Part shown: in pieces, positions 62,876 through 64,000 of the stretch
Numbering within the stretch: the first letter of the stretch is position 1
Layout: the number at the start of each line of letters is the position of its first letter
Origin: Byssochlamys sp. IMV 00236
Lineage: Eukaryota > Ascomycota > Eurotiomycetes > Eurotiales > Thermoascaceae
Direction of reading: 5' to 3'
Assembly: GCA_001931875.2 (NCBI GenBank)
Contig: MSJH02000812.1
Location: 310,001 to 374,000, forward strand
DNA: 64,000 bases
Made by a program: the position numbers and the translations under genes
The notes under the pieces: generated by a model
What the model was told of the DNA's origin: nothing
The model's input: only the letters and a program-made list of their open reading frames with translations
The model's database searches: none

Positions 62876-64000
62876 ATGAGTTTCCTTAGGAACTTGAGAG
62901 GCAATGGTGTAAGTGCTGCATCGCCCGTCGGAGGAACTGCATTGCATCGGATCGCATACACCACACGGAGCGCTTCAGACAACGCCGGAATGTCGCAATC
63001 AAGTTAAACTTATGGAGCAACATGAGACAGTTTGGCTGATAGCACTCTGCAGGGTAACTCAAATCCCAGTGTCGGACCAAGTCCGCCGAAAAAGGATTCC
63101 ACAGCGCCACAGATAACGCCTCTAGAGAGGATGCTGCAGGATGTGGAAGGACCTGTAAAAGAGGATGGGAGCGACAAGTTCTTCGGGATGGAAAATGTGA
63201 GTGCTCTTCCAAGACGATCTACCACTTCAGGAACGATGGAGACTAATGCAGCTGTGACACCAGTATGGCAATACATGGTATGCATGCCTCAGATCTTCTT
63301 GCCCCGTTGTTCTATCACTAATGCGCATTGTCCTTCAGCTACTGTAACTCGATCCTACAATGTCTATACTACTCGGTCCCTTTTCGAGAGTCCGTGATCA
63401 ACTACCCGAAGCGCACTCCCATAGACACTCTCGAAGCGGCTCTGGCAAAGACCCTGCGGTATCAAACTCCGATTCACGAAGCACACCTGGACGCAGAAGG
63501 CGCCGTTACGCGACAACGGGCAACGTCCATGGGACCGTACTCGGCTCGAAGTGCGGGCGTCACTCCGACCCAGCCACCACCAAAGCCAGAAGATAAAGAT
63601 TCGCCAGAATACAAGAAGAAGATGGCCATGCAGACCCTGCCTCTGTTGGAGACAAAGGATAACGCAGCAAGCTATGGGATGCCCGAGTCATTATTCACAT
63701 CTCTCAAAGATATATTCGAATCCGTTGTCGCAAGCCAGTCGAGAGTGGGAGTGATCCGGCCCCAACACTTCCTAGACGTCCTAAAACGAGAGCACGAGAT
63801 GTTCAGATCGGCGATGCATCAAGATGCCCATGAGTTTCTCAACTTGCTACTGAACGAGGTCGTCGCAAATGTCGAAGCGGAATCTTCCCGATTGGAGGAG
63901 GAAAAGAGACTTTCTAATGCAGCTAATGATGACCAAGCGGAACACAGCCGTGAGAACGGAGAGCTAACGACATCCAACGTCGCAGGCTCTAGTGGTTCTA
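62876..64000 (+). CDS. creB: CreB-type ubiquitin C-terminal hydrolase, 5' part, cut by window edge
   Basis: USP-family deubiquitinase linked to carbon catabolite regulation in Aspergillus; 284 codons lie in the window. Exons 62876-62908, 63053-63196, 63264-63277 (14 nt), 63339 onward; phases agree. The N-terminus has [20 protein letters not shown] and KFFGMEN, then the catalytic Cys box [17 protein letters not shown]. The nucleophile codon is split TG|C between the 14-nt exon and exon 4. Later: [48 protein letters not shown] and [19 protein letters not shown] (QQDAHEF-like box). The His box and coiled-coil tail are beyond the edge. In A. nidulans CreB works with the WD40 protein CreC. Confidence 0.92.

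Overview
This window is nuclear DNA of a filamentous ascomycete, most likely Aspergillus or a close Eurotiales relative. Almost every gene is split by 45-130 bp GT...AG introns with CTAAC/CTGAC-type branch points. The recognisable proteins (kexin, CreB-type deubiquitinase, LSD1-type demethylase with an HMG box, Tvp23, Tvp38, Coq6, dual-start histidyl-tRNA synthetase) match that group. I rebuilt exons by hand and checked phase across every junction. There are 23 supported genes or gene parts, two of them cut by the window edges.

Left arm (1-16 kb) looks like accessory, pectin-related DNA. A secreted GH106-like glycosidase (minus) and a secreted GH28 enzyme of the rhamnogalacturonan-acting type (plus) diverge from a 610 bp promoter that carries an exact TCCNCCAAT site. 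A sulfatase, a small orphan gene and an MFS sugar transporter follow. A 3.4 kb gene-poor stretch, a DUF6594-type membrane protein and a decayed AT-rich stretch with a 36-N assembly gap come next.

Middle (17-38 kb): an 11-knuckle CCHC zinc protein; a phytanoyl-CoA-dioxygenase family protein divergent from a Zn2Cys6 regulator; Tvp23; a CitE/CLYBL-like lyase; a tRNA-like Pol III unit that may be a SINE; a CCCH plus Smr-domain protein; Tvp38; and an intronless LSD1-type demethylase.

Right arm (38-64 kb) is dense core-genome content: thioredoxin reductase with a probable non-AUG mitochondrial leader, a very large PhoD-like phosphatase, kexin divergent from it, the sorting nexin Snx4, an orphan, Coq6, histidyl-tRNA synthetase, an F-box-like DUF7730-type protein, a 3.2 kb gene-free stretch, and the 5' half of a CreB-type ubiquitin protease.

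Themes: pectin side-chain use at the left end (hydrolases, sulfatase, possibly the transporter, and CreB as a carbon-catabolite regulator at the far end); Golgi/endosome traffic (Tvp23, Tvp38, kexin, Snx4); and mitochondrial targeting (Coq6, CLYBL-like, histidyl-tRNA synthetase, thioredoxin reductase leader, PhyH-like protein). The proximity of these genes is observed; joint function outside the left cluster is inference.
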